A DNA stretch of 64,000 nucleotides from Frigoribacterium sp. CG_9.8 (GCF_015751965.1 NZ_JADOVH010000001.1:682001-746000), one strand, 5' to 3'. Shown: positions 21,078-29,793, numbered from the stretch's first letter. Translations and numbers: made by a program. The notes: generated by a model not told the origin, from the letters alone.

Positions 21078-22115
21078 ATGAAAGCAATCGTCTATAGCGA
21101 AACTGGCTCCCCATCTGTGCTGCGCCTCGTCGATCGGAGCGTGCCTGAACCCCAAGCTGGAGAGGTGCGAATACGAGTTGTCGTTTCCGGCGTCAATCCC
21201 ACCGACTGGAAATCGCGCCGTGGATCGAAGCCGGGTGAGTCGCTGGACTTCGAGGCGGTCGTACCCAACCAGGACGGTGCCGGTGTCATTGACGCGATTG
21301 GCGCGGGCGTGCACCGATTTGTGGTGGGGGACCGGGTCTGGACGGCGATTGCCGCCTTCGACAGTGCAAGCGGCGGCACCGCGCAGGAGTTTGCCGTGCT
21401 GCCAGAGGATCGCGTCTACCTGCTTCCGGATGCCGCCAGTTTCGACCTCGGCGCCACGCTCGGGGTGCCGGCGATGACTGCGCACCGCGCGCTCACCGTG
21501 GCCGAGGACGGCCCGTCTCGGCTTACTCCCGGTGCGCTCGCCGGAAAGTTCGTGCTGGTGGCAGGGGGTGCCGGTGCTGTCGGCCACGCCGCCATCCAAC
21601 TCGCCCGCTGGGCCGGAGCAACCGTGGTCACGACCATCAGCTCTCCGGCGAAAGCGGCACTCGCCAGCGCTGCCGGAGCTCATCATGTCGTGAATTATCG
21701 TGACTCGGATGCTGCCGCTGAGATCCGCGCCATCGCACCGGACGGTGTCGACCTGATCGTGGAGGTCGCCCCCGATAAGAACGCCGAGCTCGACGGCAAA
21801 GTGATCCGCAATCGCGGTTCGATCGCCGTCTACGCGACCACCGGCGATCCGCTGGTGCTCGACATCCGCACGCTGATGACGCTCAACGTGCGTTACCAGT
21901 TCCAGTTGCTGTATACGCAGGGGCAGGATGTGCGGGATTCTGCGGCCGAAGACATCATCGCCGCGATCGCCGACAATGCACTACCTGTTGGTGCCGACGC
22001 CGGGCTTCCACTCCACCGGTATTCGCTGGCAGAAACCGCACAAGCGCACGCTGCGGTTGAAGGCGACATCGTTGGCAAAGTGCTCATCGATGTCGGGCCG
22101 TCGGACAATTACTGA
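21078..22115 (+). CDS. NADPH:quinone reductase-like MDR family protein
   Basis: Zinc-independent medium-chain dehydrogenase, about 345 residues. Seen: MKAIVYSETGSPSVLRLVDR at the start, VSGVNPTDWKSRRG, VGDRVW and the Rossmann motif VLVAGGAGAVGHAAIQLARWAGA. Later NYRDSDAAAEIRAI and the C-terminal GKVLIDV are typical. No structural zinc Cys cluster is present, which fits quinone oxidoreductase rather than alcohol dehydrogenase. Likely role: two-electron reduction of quinones or enones. The ATG at 21078 fits the conserved start; a TAGCGT hexamer at about 21062 may be its -10. Confidence 0.9.
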   Translation: MKAIVYSETGSPSVLRLVDRSVPEPQAGEVRIRVVVSGVNPTDWKSRRGSKPGESLDFEAVVPNQDGAGVIDAIGAGVHRFVVGDRVWTAIAAFDSASGGTAQEFAVLPEDRVYLLPDAASFDLGATLGVPAMTAHRALTVAEDGPSRLTPGALAGKFVLVAGGAGAVGHAAIQLARWAGATVVTTISSPAKAALASAAGAHHVVNYRDSDAAAEIRAIAPDGVDLIVEVAPDKNAELDGKVIRNRGSIAVYATTGDPLVLDIRTLMTLNVRYQFQLLYTQGQDVRDSAAEDIIAAIADNALPVGADAGLPLHRYSLAETAQAHAAVEGDIVGKVLIDVGPSDNY

Positions 22116-22267
22116 CGCAGCTACCGGCGCACATACCGGCGCACACACCGGCGCAGGAGGACCGACCCCCACACCGAGGGCCAAAATACGCTATTTCTGG
22201 GCATACGCGAGGCACTCGCGCTGTTGCCTTCTACGGACATGAAATGAACTACAGGAAGAAGCACGCT

Positions 22268-23107
22268 ATGACTGAAGTACCCACCATCACCCTCAATAAC
22301 GGGGTCGTCATTCCTCAGCTCGGATTCGGTACCTACCAGATCACCCCGCAGGATGCGAAGCAGGCGACTCTCGAGGCGCTCGAGGTCGGCTATCGCCACA
22401 TCGACACTGCCGAGATGTACCGCAATGAAAAAGAGGTCGGTGACGCGGTCGCGGCATCGGGAATCGATCGCTCCGAAATCTTTGTCACCAGCAAGCTCAA
22501 CAATGGATTCCACGAACGGGACGCCGCGCTCCGGGCGTTCGATGCAACACTCGACGCTCTTGGCTCCGACTACATCGACATGTTCCTCATCCATTGGCCG
22601 CTTCCCACCATCGGTGATTTCGTGGAGACCTGGAAGGCCATGCAGGAGATCTCCGAATCCGGACGGGTGAAAGCAATCGGTATCTCCAACTTCCAGGTGG
22701 CTCACCTGCAGCGGTTGTTCGATGAGACGAGCATCGTGCCAGCAGTGAACCAGATCGAAGTGCACCCGTATCTCGCCCAGGACGCCCTGCGTACCTTCGG
22801 CACCGACCATGGGATAGCGACCGAGGCATGGTCACCGATCGCCCAGGGCAAGGTGCTCGACGACGCGGTGATCGTCGCGATCGCTGAGAAGGTAGGCAAG
22901 ACCCCGGCCCAAGTGACGCTGCGCTGGCACATCCAGCGCGGAGACATCATCTTTCCCAAGTCGGTCACCCGCTCGAGGGTCGAAGAGAACTTTGCGATCT
23001 TTGACTTCGAGCTGTCGGATGACGACATCCGGGCGATCACGCAGCTGGATCGACACGAGCGCACCGGACCAGATCCCGACGTATTCGACTACGTGCCCGC
23101 CAACTGA
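22268..23107 (+). CDS. Aldo/keto reductase, 2,5-diketogluconate reductase type
   Basis: NADPH-dependent carbonyl reductase, about 279 residues. Catalytic tetrad visible: Asp in GYRHIDTAEMYRNE, the Tyr in the same motif, Lys in FVTSKLNNG and His in MFLIHWPLP. GKAIGISNF-like KAIGISNFQVAHL and the C-terminal phosphate-binding IIFPKSVTRSRVEENF follow. Start: ATG 22268 has AGGAAGAAG about 8 nt upstream, better than ATG 22244. It lies 150 bp downstream of the quinone reductase and may be co-transcribed. Physiological substrate unknown. Confidence 0.93.
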   Translation: MTEVPTITLNNGVVIPQLGFGTYQITPQDAKQATLEALEVGYRHIDTAEMYRNEKEVGDAVAASGIDRSEIFVTSKLNNGFHERDAALRAFDATLDALGSDYIDMFLIHWPLPTIGDFVETWKAMQEISESGRVKAIGISNFQVAHLQRLFDETSIVPAVNQIEVHPYLAQDALRTFGTDHGIATEAWSPIAQGKVLDDAVIVAIAEKVGKTPAQVTLRWHIQRGDIIFPKSVTRSRVEENFAIFDFELSDDDIRAITQLDRHERTGPDPDVFDYVPAN

Positions 23108-23109
23108 CA

Positions 23110-23338
23110 GTGCTCACCAACGCTCTGGTTCTTGCGGGCGGCGGCATCGCGGGAATCGCGTGGGAGGTCGGCGTGCTCCGGGCGATCGCTGCGCGATCAT
23201 CAGCGGACGACTGACGCGTGCCTGGCCGCCTTGGGAAGCAACCCCCTGGATCCGGACACGGCGGTCATCTCGGCGCGTGCAGGCTATGAGCAGGGCAGAC
23301 GGATTGCTTCCGACATCGCGGCTTTCGTAGGGCAGTAG
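23110..23338 (+). pseudogene. Patatin-like phospholipase remnant (both ends, middle deleted)
   Basis: A GTG two bases after the AKR stop begins VLTNALVLAGGGIAGIAWE, the oxyanion-hole end of patatin-like proteins. The frame stops after about 34 codons (TGA 23212-23214). In another frame, the C-terminal end of the same family follows: ACLAALGSNPLDPDTAVISA and EQGRRIASDIAAF, ending at TAG 23336-23338. The active-site GxSxG and DG(A/G) regions are absent. A normal gene is about 270-300 residues, so roughly 200 residues were lost by one out-of-frame deletion near 23195-23215. Not expected to be functional. Confidence 0.8.
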
Positions 23339-23435
23339 CGGCCAGGCGCGGGAAGTCCTTATTTCGCCTCACGCGGAAAAGCTGGAGATCCCGAGCACGG
23401 CAGGGGAAACTAGTCAGACACCGTGAGAAAAGGAA

Positions 23436-24044
23436 ATGACCGTGGGATTCCTGGACCGACTGCTGGGCCGCGAAGAAGAGCCGAGAGTGCGCAGAGCCGC
23501 CCCGGCCGCAGAGCGCAGTGAAGACGAGATCGCTGTCGAACGCTACGAGTACCTGCTGCGTACGGCACCGCCCGAGACCATCGAGAAGGTGCACACCGAG
23601 GCCTTCTCGAAGCTCACACCCGAGCAGCGCGACATCCTGTTCGACAAGCTGACCGAGAATACCACCAGCACCGAGAGACCAGCGGATGCCGAGCCGGCAA
23701 CGCTGGCAAAGGCGGCAACGCGCGCGGAACTTCAGCAGCCGGGCACCCTCACCCGCACGCTGGGTGGTTCAGCCCTCGGTGGTTCAGCCCTCGGTGGTGC
23801 CGGCGGCCCCTCCCTCGGCGGCATGTTCGCGAGTTCACTTCTCGGAAGCGTCGCTGGCTTCGTGATCGGATCCGCTCTGGTCAGCGCCTTCATGCCAATG
23901 GACTTCGGTAACGACGGTTCAAGTGCGGACGCGAGTGGAGCGGACGCCGGCGCCACGGATGCCAGCGGGGCCGATGGAGGGGGTTACGACGGCGGCGGCT
24001 TCGCTGGCGGGGACTTTGGCGGCGGGGATTTCGGCGGGTTCTAA
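23436..24044 (+). CDS. Uncharacterised protein with Gly/Asp-rich C-terminus
   Basis: About 202 residues. N-terminal part: VGFLDRLLGREEEP, then a helical segment ERYEYLLRTAPPETIEKVHTE and LTPEQRDILFDKLTE. The centre has near-identical GGSALGGSALGG units and one likely transmembrane helix, SLLGSVAGFVIGSALVSAF. The tail is Gly/Asp-rich (GGGYDGGGFAGGDFGGGDF). The topology suggests a cytoplasmic helical domain with a membrane anchor and a flexible tail. GAGAAAAGGAA precedes the ATG. I know of no function; related sequences occur in other Microbacteriaceae (recollection, not checked). Confidence 0.75.
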   Translation: MTVGFLDRLLGREEEPRVRRAAPAAERSEDEIAVERYEYLLRTAPPETIEKVHTEAFSKLTPEQRDILFDKLTENTTSTERPADAEPATLAKAATRAELQQPGTLTRTLGGSALGGSALGGAGGPSLGGMFASSLLGSVAGFVIGSALVSAFMPMDFGNDGSSADASGADAGATDASGADGGGYDGGGFAGGDFGGGDFGGF

Positions 24045-24060
24045 GTTTCCTGAATCCGGA

Positions 24061-25077
24061 TCAGTTGACAGCGGTAATGAAGCCGTTTTTCAGCATGAAT
24101 TCGTAGGCGACATCGGCGGGCTCTTCGCCGCCGTCGTCCACCCGCAGATTGAGCTGGCGCAGGGTGGTGTCGGTGATCTTGGGAGAAATCTTGTCGAAGA
24201 TATCCGTCAGCCCCGGATATTCTGCGAGCACCTGTGAGTTGATTACCGGCGCAACGTTGTAGGCGGGGAAAAACCCCCTGTCATCCTCGAGCACGGTCAG
24301 ACCAAGCTTGTCGATTCTGCCGTCAGTCGTGTAGACCTCGCCAAAGTTGCAAGCGCTCCCGCGGTCGGTCGCGGTGTAGACAGCTCCCGTATCAAAGAGC
24401 TTTACTGCCGAGGCTGGCACACTGCTGTCGTCGCCGCGCGTCATGCCGTAGGCCTTGAGCATGGGGGTGAGACCGTCGCCGCGGGAGTTGAATTCCGGCT
24501 CGACGCAGAAGGTGCGCTCTGCGACCGGCAGCGTTGAGATTTGCGACAACTTTGTGATCCCAAGCTTCTTGCCCTCTTCTGAGCGGATTGCAAGCGCATA
24601 GGTGTTGTTCAGTGGGGCGGGCTCGAGCCAGCTCAGGCCGTTCGCAGTGTCCGCTTTCTTCACCGCTGAGTACTGTTCCTGCTTATCCGGGATCCCCTTC
24701 GTGTTGCCAAGATAGGTAAGCCACGCGGTGCCCGTGTACTCCCACACCATGTCGGCATCGCCGGAAGTCATGAGCTTGCGAGCGGGAACGCTGCCCGGAA
24801 CGTTGGTGAGGTCCGTCACCTCGAACCCAGCGGCCGTGGCGGCGATTACGGCGATTTTACCGAGAATGAGTTGCTCGGTGAAGTTCTTCGACGTGATGGT
24901 GAGCGAGGCACCCTGTGGAAGATCTAGCGGGGTGATCGAGCCGGGGGATACTTTCGGAACATAGGCCGTTGCCGCCTGCAACCCGCAGCCGGTGAGCGCG
25001 AGCATGCTTCCGGCGATCACTGCGACGGTGCGGATGAGGCGGTCCGGGGTCGCGTGCTTAATCGGCGGGTTTTTCAT
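24061..25077 (-). CDS. opuCC: Osmoprotectant ABC transporter, substrate-binding lipoprotein
   Basis: Extracytoplasmic glycine betaine/choline/carnitine-type binding protein, about 338 residues. Lipoprotein signal with lipobox LALTGC near residue 30. Mature OpuAC-like domain: LTITSKNFTEQLILGKIAV, GDADMVWEYTGTAW, LAPAPLNNTYALAIRSEE-like segment (LEPAPLNNTYALAIR), FCVEPEF and the late YNVAPVIN. The ligand is inferred from family resemblance. Start: ATG 25077 overlaps the upstream permease stop by one base (TGATG), with AAAGGA 5 nt upstream. It is the last gene of the four-gene operon. Confidence 0.92.
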   Translation of the reverse strand: MKNPPIKHATPDRLIRTVAVIAGSMLALTGCGLQAATAYVPKVSPGSITPLDLPQGASLTITSKNFTEQLILGKIAVIAATAAGFEVTDLTNVPGSVPARKLMTSGDADMVWEYTGTAWLTYLGNTKGIPDKQEQYSAVKKADTANGLSWLEPAPLNNTYALAIRSEEGKKLGITKLSQISTLPVAERTFCVEPEFNSRGDGLTPMLKAYGMTRGDDSSVPASAVKLFDTGAVYTATDRGSACNFGEVYTTDGRIDKLGLTVLEDDRGFFPAYNVAPVINSQVLAEYPGLTDIFDKISPKITDTTLRQLNLRVDDGGEEPADVAYEFMLKNGFITAVN

Positions 25078-25865
25078 CACAGTCCTTTCGGGCGGGCGAC
25101 CTGTTCGACAATACGTCCAAGCCAGTCGATAGCGAGCGCGAGCAGCGCGATGAGGAGCGCTCCGGAAACGAGCACGCTGGTGAGGTAGAGGTTGACGCCG
25201 GTGACGATGAGAATGCCGAGCCCGCCGCCGTTTACGAACGCCGCGAGGGCTGCGGTGCCAACGAGCAGCACGAGCGCTGTTCGGATGCCCGCGAGCATTA
25301 CCGGCACCGCAAGCGGCAGTTCGATGCGAAAGAGCACTGCGGCTGCACTCATCCCCATGCCCCGGCCGGCCTCGACCAGTTGCTCATCGACCCCGCGCAC
25401 CCCGATCATCGTGTTGCGCAAAACCGGAAGGGCCGCATACAGAACCAGGGCGAGGATCGACGCCCAGTAGCCCGAGGTGACCAGAATCGCCAGAAGGACG
25501 ACCAGGCCGATCGCGGGGGCGGCCTGTCCGATGTTCGCGATCGCGAGGATAGGAGCTGCGAGGCGACGCAGTCGGCGTCGGGTGAGGAGTACGCCGAGAG
25601 GGATCGCGATAACCAGCACGATGAGGGCTGCCACGAAGGTCAGGGAGAGGTGCTGGAGCGTTGCGGCCCACAGTGCGTCTGGCGCGAGGGTCGTACGTTC
25701 GGTGGGGGTGAGCGGTGCAAGCGACAGCCAGAGGATAAATCCGGCGAGTACAGCAAGGATGGCGAGCGGCTGCACGACGAGACCGCGCCACGACGAGTGT
25801 GCGCTGTCGAGCACTCGCCGGTCACTGATTCCGGATTCTGCGGGATCCGCTATCACGGCTGTCAT
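25077..25865 (-). CDS. opuCD: Osmoprotectant ABC transporter, permease 2
   Basis: Inner-membrane permease, 262 residues, with about six membrane segments after a 35-residue cytoplasmic N-terminus. The EAA-type coupling motif is VEAGRGMGMSAAAVLFRIELP, typical of ProW/OpuCB permeases, followed by LPLAVPVMLAGIRTALVLLVG. It pairs with the permease encoded at 27099-27740. Its ATG overlaps the ATPase stop by 4 bp (ATGA). The binding protein follows with a 1-bp overlap. Confidence 0.93.
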   Translation of the reverse strand: MTAVIADPAESGISDRRVLDSAHSSWRGLVVQPLAILAVLAGFILWLSLAPLTPTERTTLAPDALWAATLQHLSLTFVAALIVLVIAIPLGVLLTRRRLRRLAAPILAIANIGQAAPAIGLVVLLAILVTSGYWASILALVLYAALPVLRNTMIGVRGVDEQLVEAGRGMGMSAAAVLFRIELPLAVPVMLAGIRTALVLLVGTAALAAFVNGGGLGILIVTGVNLYLTSVLVSGALLIALLALAIDWLGRIVEQVARPKGL

Positions 25866-27106
25866 ACGGCGCTCGACTCGGTGAGATCAGACTCCGCAAT
25901 GATGGAAACTTCACCGGAATTTGTGCCGGTCGGGGTGTCTGCGGACGCGGCGGCAGACGCGCGCGCTGAAGTGATGGCCTCCATCACCGTCTCAACGTCG
26001 ATGACACCGAGGAAACGGTCGCGTTTGCCGGTGACAAGGGCGGCCCCGGCACTCGACACGAGCATGGTGTCGAGCGCGTCATTGAGTGTTGCACGGTGAC
26101 CGACCACCGGCAGGTGGGCTTCACGGACAGCGGTGATTTTCTCGAGCCGGGTGAGCTGCCGACGCGTCAGCCACTGGATGGGACGCTCCCGCTCATCGAC
26201 GACAACCACATGGTTGTGCTTCGCGGCAACTGCACGGGCGAGCACTTCGGACGCGACTTCTCCCGGGCGGGCGGTCACGGCATCCGCCAGCTCCACTTCG
26301 CCAACGCGGCGTAGCGTGAGCTGCTTGAGCCCAGCACCGGACCCGATGAAGTTTTCGACGAACTCGTTGGCCGGCTCGGCGAGAATCCGTTCCGGGGTGT
26401 CGTACTGCACGATGTGGGCGCCGTCACTGAACACGACGATCCAGTCGCCGAGTTTCACGGCCTCGTCGAAGTCGTGGGTGACAATCACGATGGTTTTTTG
26501 CAGCTCCTCCTGGATCCGGAGCAGTTCGTCCTGCAGTCGCTGTCGGGTGATCGGATCGACCGCGCCGAATGGTTCGTCCATCAGGAGCACCGGGGGATCT
26601 GCGGCGAGTGCCCGTGCGACTCCCACGCGTTGCTGCTGGCCTCCGGAGAGTTCCTTGGGATACCGGTCACGATAATCTGCCGGATCGAGGGAGACCAGCT
26701 CGAGGAGCTCGTCGACCCGGTCGGCGATTCGCTTCTTGTCCCAGCCGAGCATCTTCGGCACGATCGAAATGTTCGCCGCCACGGTGAGGTGGGGAAACAG
26801 CCCGCCGGCCTGGATCACATAGCCGATGCGTCGGCGCAGTTCATCGCCGTCGATATCGGTCACGTCTTCGTCGCCGAGAACTATTCGGCCCTCGGTCGGC
26901 TCGATCAGCCGGTTGATCATCTTGAGTGTCGTGGTCTTGCCGCACCCGGAGGGGCCGACGAGCATGACGATCTTGCCGGCCGGAATCTCGAGGGTGATGC
27001 CATCGACGGCCGGTGATTTTTGACCGGGATAGCGCTTGGTGACGCCCTCGATCAGGATTGATTTACCGCTGATGTTCGGGGCGTCAGATGTGGTGGTTTC
27101 AGACAC
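25862..27106 (-). CDS. opuCA: Osmoprotectant ABC transporter, ATP-binding protein with CBS pair
   Basis: Cytoplasmic ATPase, 414 residues. Nucleotide-binding domain: Walker A GPSGCGKTTT, Q-loop region IGYVIQAGGLFPHL, signature LSGGQQQR, Walker B VLLMDEPFGAVD and switch H in IVIVTHDFDE. Two C-terminal CBS motifs (about residues 275-390, HNHVVVVDERERP and AALVTGKRDRFLGVID) are typical of OpuA/OpuC ATPases and may sense ionic strength or cyclic dinucleotides. It overlaps the upstream permease by 8 bp and the downstream one by 4 bp. Confidence 0.95.
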   Translation of the reverse strand: MSETTTSDAPNISGKSILIEGVTKRYPGQKSPAVDGITLEIPAGKIVMLVGPSGCGKTTTLKMINRLIEPTEGRIVLGDEDVTDIDGDELRRRIGYVIQAGGLFPHLTVAANISIVPKMLGWDKKRIADRVDELLELVSLDPADYRDRYPKELSGGQQQRVGVARALAADPPVLLMDEPFGAVDPITRQRLQDELLRIQEELQKTIVIVTHDFDEAVKLGDWIVVFSDGAHIVQYDTPERILAEPANEFVENFIGSGAGLKQLTLRRVGEVELADAVTARPGEVASEVLARAVAAKHNHVVVVDERERPIQWLTRRQLTRLEKITAVREAHLPVVGHRATLNDALDTMLVSSAGAALVTGKRDRFLGVIDVETVMEAITSARASAAASADTPTGTNSGEVSIIAESDLTESSAV

Positions 27107-27740
27107 GGATACCTCTTGATGTAGTGAGTCGGCCGAGGCCGATGAGGACGAGATCGAGAATGAGGGCGAGGATGACCACGCCGATCAGGCCGGTGAGGAC
27201 CGACTCGAGCGAATTGGCGCCTCCAAGCCGAGAGAGACCGGAGAAGATTAATCCGCCGAGTCCCGGTCCGAGCACGTAGGCCGCGACGGCAGCGATCCCC
27301 ATCACCATCTGTCCAGAGACACGGATGCCGCCGAGGATTACCGGCCATGCGAGAGGAAGCTCCACCTGCAGGAGCGTGCGTAGGCGACTCATTCCGATGC
27401 CGCGGGCCGATTCGACGATGCCCGGGTCGACGCCGGTGAGCCCGACGACGGTGTTGCGCAAGATCGGGAGGATCGCGAAGAATGTGACGACCGCGACTGC
27501 TGGCGGGACTCCGAATCCGAGCGGGGTTATCGCAAGCCCGACCAGCGCGAACGCCGGGATTGTGAGTCCGATTGTCGTGATTGTGTTGGCCGCCGAGCTG
27601 GCCGAGCGGCTGCGGTAGACCAGCGCTCCGATGCCAACGGCAAGAAGTGTTGCAAGCGCAAGGCATTGAACGACCAGGCTCGCATGCTGCCACGACGAGA
27701 AGACGATCTGGTCAAAATGACTCTGCACAAAATCCCACAT
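27099..27740 (-). CDS. opuCB: Osmoprotectant ABC transporter, permease 1
   Basis: First gene of the operon; inner-membrane permease, about 213 residues with five to six membrane segments. Coupling motif VESARGIGMSRLRTLLQVELP followed by LAWPVILGGIR. The ATG at 27740 (MWDFVQSHFDQ) has a strong GAGGAGGG site 6-8 nt upstream, which settles the start against an upstream in-frame codon. The operon order is permease, ATPase, permease, binding protein, as in OpuC-type systems. Expression may be controlled by the hairpin in the leader. Confidence 0.93.
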   Translation of the reverse strand: MWDFVQSHFDQIVFSSWQHASLVVQCLALATLLAVGIGALVYRSRSASSAANTITTIGLTIPAFALVGLAITPLGFGVPPAVAVVTFFAILPILRNTVVGLTGVDPGIVESARGIGMSRLRTLLQVELPLAWPVILGGIRVSGQMVMGIAAVAAYVLGPGLGGLIFSGLSRLGGANSLESVLTGLIGVVILALILDLVLIGLGRLTTSRGIRV

Positions 27741-27769
27741 GGATAGACCCTCCTCACGCTTTTCCCACG

Positions 27770-27794
27770 AAAAACACCCCCACAACTAGGGGTG
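27770..27794 (-). terminator. Terminator-like hairpin in the leader of the osmoprotectant operon
   Basis: Reading the minus strand: CACCCC (27794-27789), an 8-nt loop, GGGGTG (27780-27775), then TTTTT. It lies about 30 nt upstream of the first permease start and downstream of a plausible promoter. It may be an attenuator of the operon or an end for transcripts coming from 28 kb. Confidence 0.6.
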
Positions 27795-27805
27795 CACGTT
27801 ATCCA

Positions 27806-27833
27806 ACTCTAATCAGCGATCGAGGAATATCAA
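27806..27833 (-). promoter_or_regulatory. Putative vegetative promoter of the osmoprotectant operon
   Basis: Minus strand: TTGATA (27833-27828), 16-bp spacer, TAGAGT (27811-27806). The predicted start near 27799 gives a leader of about 59 nt that contains the whole terminator-like hairpin. Confidence 0.5.
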
Positions 27834-27995
27834 GTTTGACATTCGGTGCCAAATGAGTGGTGGCATCCCGGAATCAGCGCCATCGTCAGGCACTTTGCGC
27901 CGTGCTCCGCGGGGTGCAACAGCAATCTGCACCCCCGGAAAGAGAGTCAGTGGTCGGCTGCCTCGAGACCGGGTAGAAGAGTCAGGGTAACGGGC

Positions 27996-28223
27996 TCAGC
28001 CCGCGAGAGACAGTGAGGGATCGCCAGCCTGGATGCGCCGCAGTCGCTCCTTGGCTGTGCGCTCTACGAGCACTGGCACGTAGTCGCGGATAGGGTTTCC
28101 GTCGAGTTGGCTGTGGGTCGCTGCGACCGCCTGCTCGACCTGCGCACGTTCGAGTTCGGGAAAGCGTTCACACAAGCGGTCGATGACCTTGGCGATGCCC
28201 TGGTCCTCTTGCAGCTGATCCAT
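27996..28223 (-). CDS. Small three-helix protein
   Basis: 75 residues. It resembles a small actinobacterial three-helix-bundle dimerisation domain: VIDRLCERFPELERAQVEQAV, then a short His/Asp loop (THSQLDGNPIRDYVPVLVER) and a basic end. Such domains occur alone or fused to phosphatases and regulators. No catalytic residues are seen. The ATG at 28223 gives the typical length. No close functional neighbour; it precedes the osmoprotectant operon by 200 bp on the same strand. Confidence 0.75.
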   Translation of the reverse strand: MDQLQEDQGIAKVIDRLCERFPELERAQVEQAVAATHSQLDGNPIRDYVPVLVERTAKERLRRIQAGDPSLSLAG

Positions 28224-28339
28224 GCGCCGAGTCTGCGGCCTCGGGAGCCGGTAGTCAATCCGAAATGATCAGTTGTACGCCATTCGGAGTTTTCATTGGC
28301 TTTGCCCAACCGCCACCGTGTACCAGGTGCGGTCGCCGG

Positions 28340-28552
28340 TCAGACAAAGTCGTAGAGACCCTCGACGGCCCGATCAAGTGTGGCGAAGCTGCCGATCCGG
28401 CAGCCCGTGTCGTCGCTCAGAGCATAGCCAACCGGGGTGCGCGTGACAGTACCGGCAAGTTCCTCAGTGACCTGGTGCCGAATGATCCAGCGACACAGCC
28501 CACTGGCATCAACGAGAAACCACTCGGCATGACTTGCCGTCGCAGTACTCAT
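28340..28552 (-). CDS. Small hypothetical protein coupled to the GT52-like gene
   Basis: 70 residues, no recognised family. A compact sequence with AEWFLVDASGLCRWIIRHQV and a C-terminal IGSFATLDRAVEGLYDFV; probably a small alpha/beta domain. Its ATG overlaps the TGA of the upstream frameshifted gene (ATGA, 28552-28549), so it was likely co-translated with it. No signal peptide. Function unknown. Confidence 0.55.
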   Translation of the reverse strand: MSTATASHAEWFLVDASGLCRWIIRHQVTEELAGTVTRTPVGYALSDDTGCRIGSFATLDRAVEGLYDFV

Positions 28553-29471
28553 CGGATCGATTCGCGATGCAGCGACCGGGTGCGGATGCTGCTGCCGGTG
28601 CCGGCAAGGATGTGCGTGAGCGTCGTGCGCGCGCTGGTTGGAAGCGTGATCACCTCGAGCGGCTCCTGAGTGCCGGCGAGAACGAGTTCGACGGGCAGGC
28701 CGCAGTCGAAGATCTGCAGTCCGGCGATGGCCCTGATCCGGACGAGAGCTGTTTCGGTCTCGCGCCGGTGGGGCAGAAAGACGACAGGCGCGTCCGCCGC
28801 TTCGGCCTGTACCCAGTGCAGGTAGCGGTCCATGGACATGCGGCCGTCCGTCGGCAGCGCGCTGCCGAGTAGCACCCGATTACCCGGCACGCGGATCGGT
28901 CGTGCGGTGCGCCGCAGCCAGTCGAAGCGGTGCGAGGTCACCGGGATGCTCTGATCGCTCAGCAGCGAGGTGCGCACGGTGCCGAACTCGAAGGCGGTGG
29001 AGATCTCGAGACGGTCCCGGGCGGCGAGCGCGAGCATCCGCTCCCGGGCCAGGATTCCCAGGGCGCCGAGCGCGACAGACTCGCGCTGGTGCGGACATGC
29101 ATAGCTGGTGCGTCCGACCAGTGCATCCACGAGAGCCATGGCCCCCGATCCGTCATCGATAAGGGTGAGCGATCGCGGTGGGAGAACAGCGGAAGCGAGA
29201 CGGAACTGGCCGGAAAAAGCATCGCCGACGGCCCAGTTGCGGTGGCAGCGGAGCAGCCGCCACGGAATGCCAAAAAAGGCACGCATTCTGCGAAGCGTGC
29301 GCCGCGGGAGAGCAGTTCTGCGGTGGTGGTGGACATATGTGTACTGGTGACGCGCAGGGCAACGACAATTTTGTGCGGCTGAGCATCGGCCCACTCCGCA
29401 GCGGCAATCAACTGCAGCGGGGATTCGACCCAGGCGATGGCGGGGGTGTGCCCGCGATCAGCCGATTGCAT
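28549..29471 (-). pseudogene. GT52/polysialyltransferase-like protein, frameshifted at a homopolymer
   Basis: The N-terminal part (29471 to about 29280) reads AIAWVESPLQLIAAAEWADA and ARFAECVPF in one frame. The continuation, FGIPWRLLRCH, LTLIDDGSGAMALVDALVGR, VVFLPHRRE, LPVELVLAG and SARTTLTHIL, is in another. The order ESPLQ, DDG, HRRE, PVEL and a final S/TTL resembles GT52/alpha-2,8-polysialyltransferase-like proteins, a distant match. Adding one base to the six-base A/T run at 29272-29277 restores a 307-residue gene. It could be a true pseudogene, a phase-variable gene or a sequencing error. No signal peptide. The 70-residue gene downstream is coupled to it. Confidence 0.65.
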
Positions 29472-29793
29472 TTTCGGCGTTCGTGATGTGTTCAGACTGT
29501 TTCATGAGCGTGCGAGCGATCATTGCCCTAGCTTTGCCGCCGCACGTGGCGAAGAAGTTAACGGTGAACGACGATCAGCTAAAGCTCGGTCACGCGTGAA
29601 GGGTGCTGCTGCGTGATGGGTGCTGATGCGTGGCTGGTTGCCAGAGCGCAGCTCCGCCCGCAGCGGGTTGCGACCAGGCCACAGGATGCTCGCCCGCAGT
29701 CGTTCCACGTTCTCTAATACCCGTCCTTCGATACACGTGCGGGCCGAGCGTAGGCTTGACGACCGTTCCCTATTCGCCCCTCGGAAGCTCGTG
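29472..29793. other. Gene-free stretch before the sugar porter
   Basis: Divergent gap of about 320 bp. The only small ORF of note is 31 codons at 29504-29599 (plus), starting MSVRAIIALALPP. It has no recognised family and I do not call it. No hairpin or clear operator was seen. Confidence 0.5.

Noticed and set aside
22131-22160. Repeated GGCGCACA motif after the quinone reductase as a regulatory array
   Set aside because: Three imperfect short copies with no promoter nearby; too weak to support.
29504-29599. 31-codon plus-strand ORF starting MSVRAII as a truncated nucleotide-sugar (CMP-sialate) synthetase
   Set aside because: Only five or six residues resemble the family N-terminus and the glycine-rich loop is missing.
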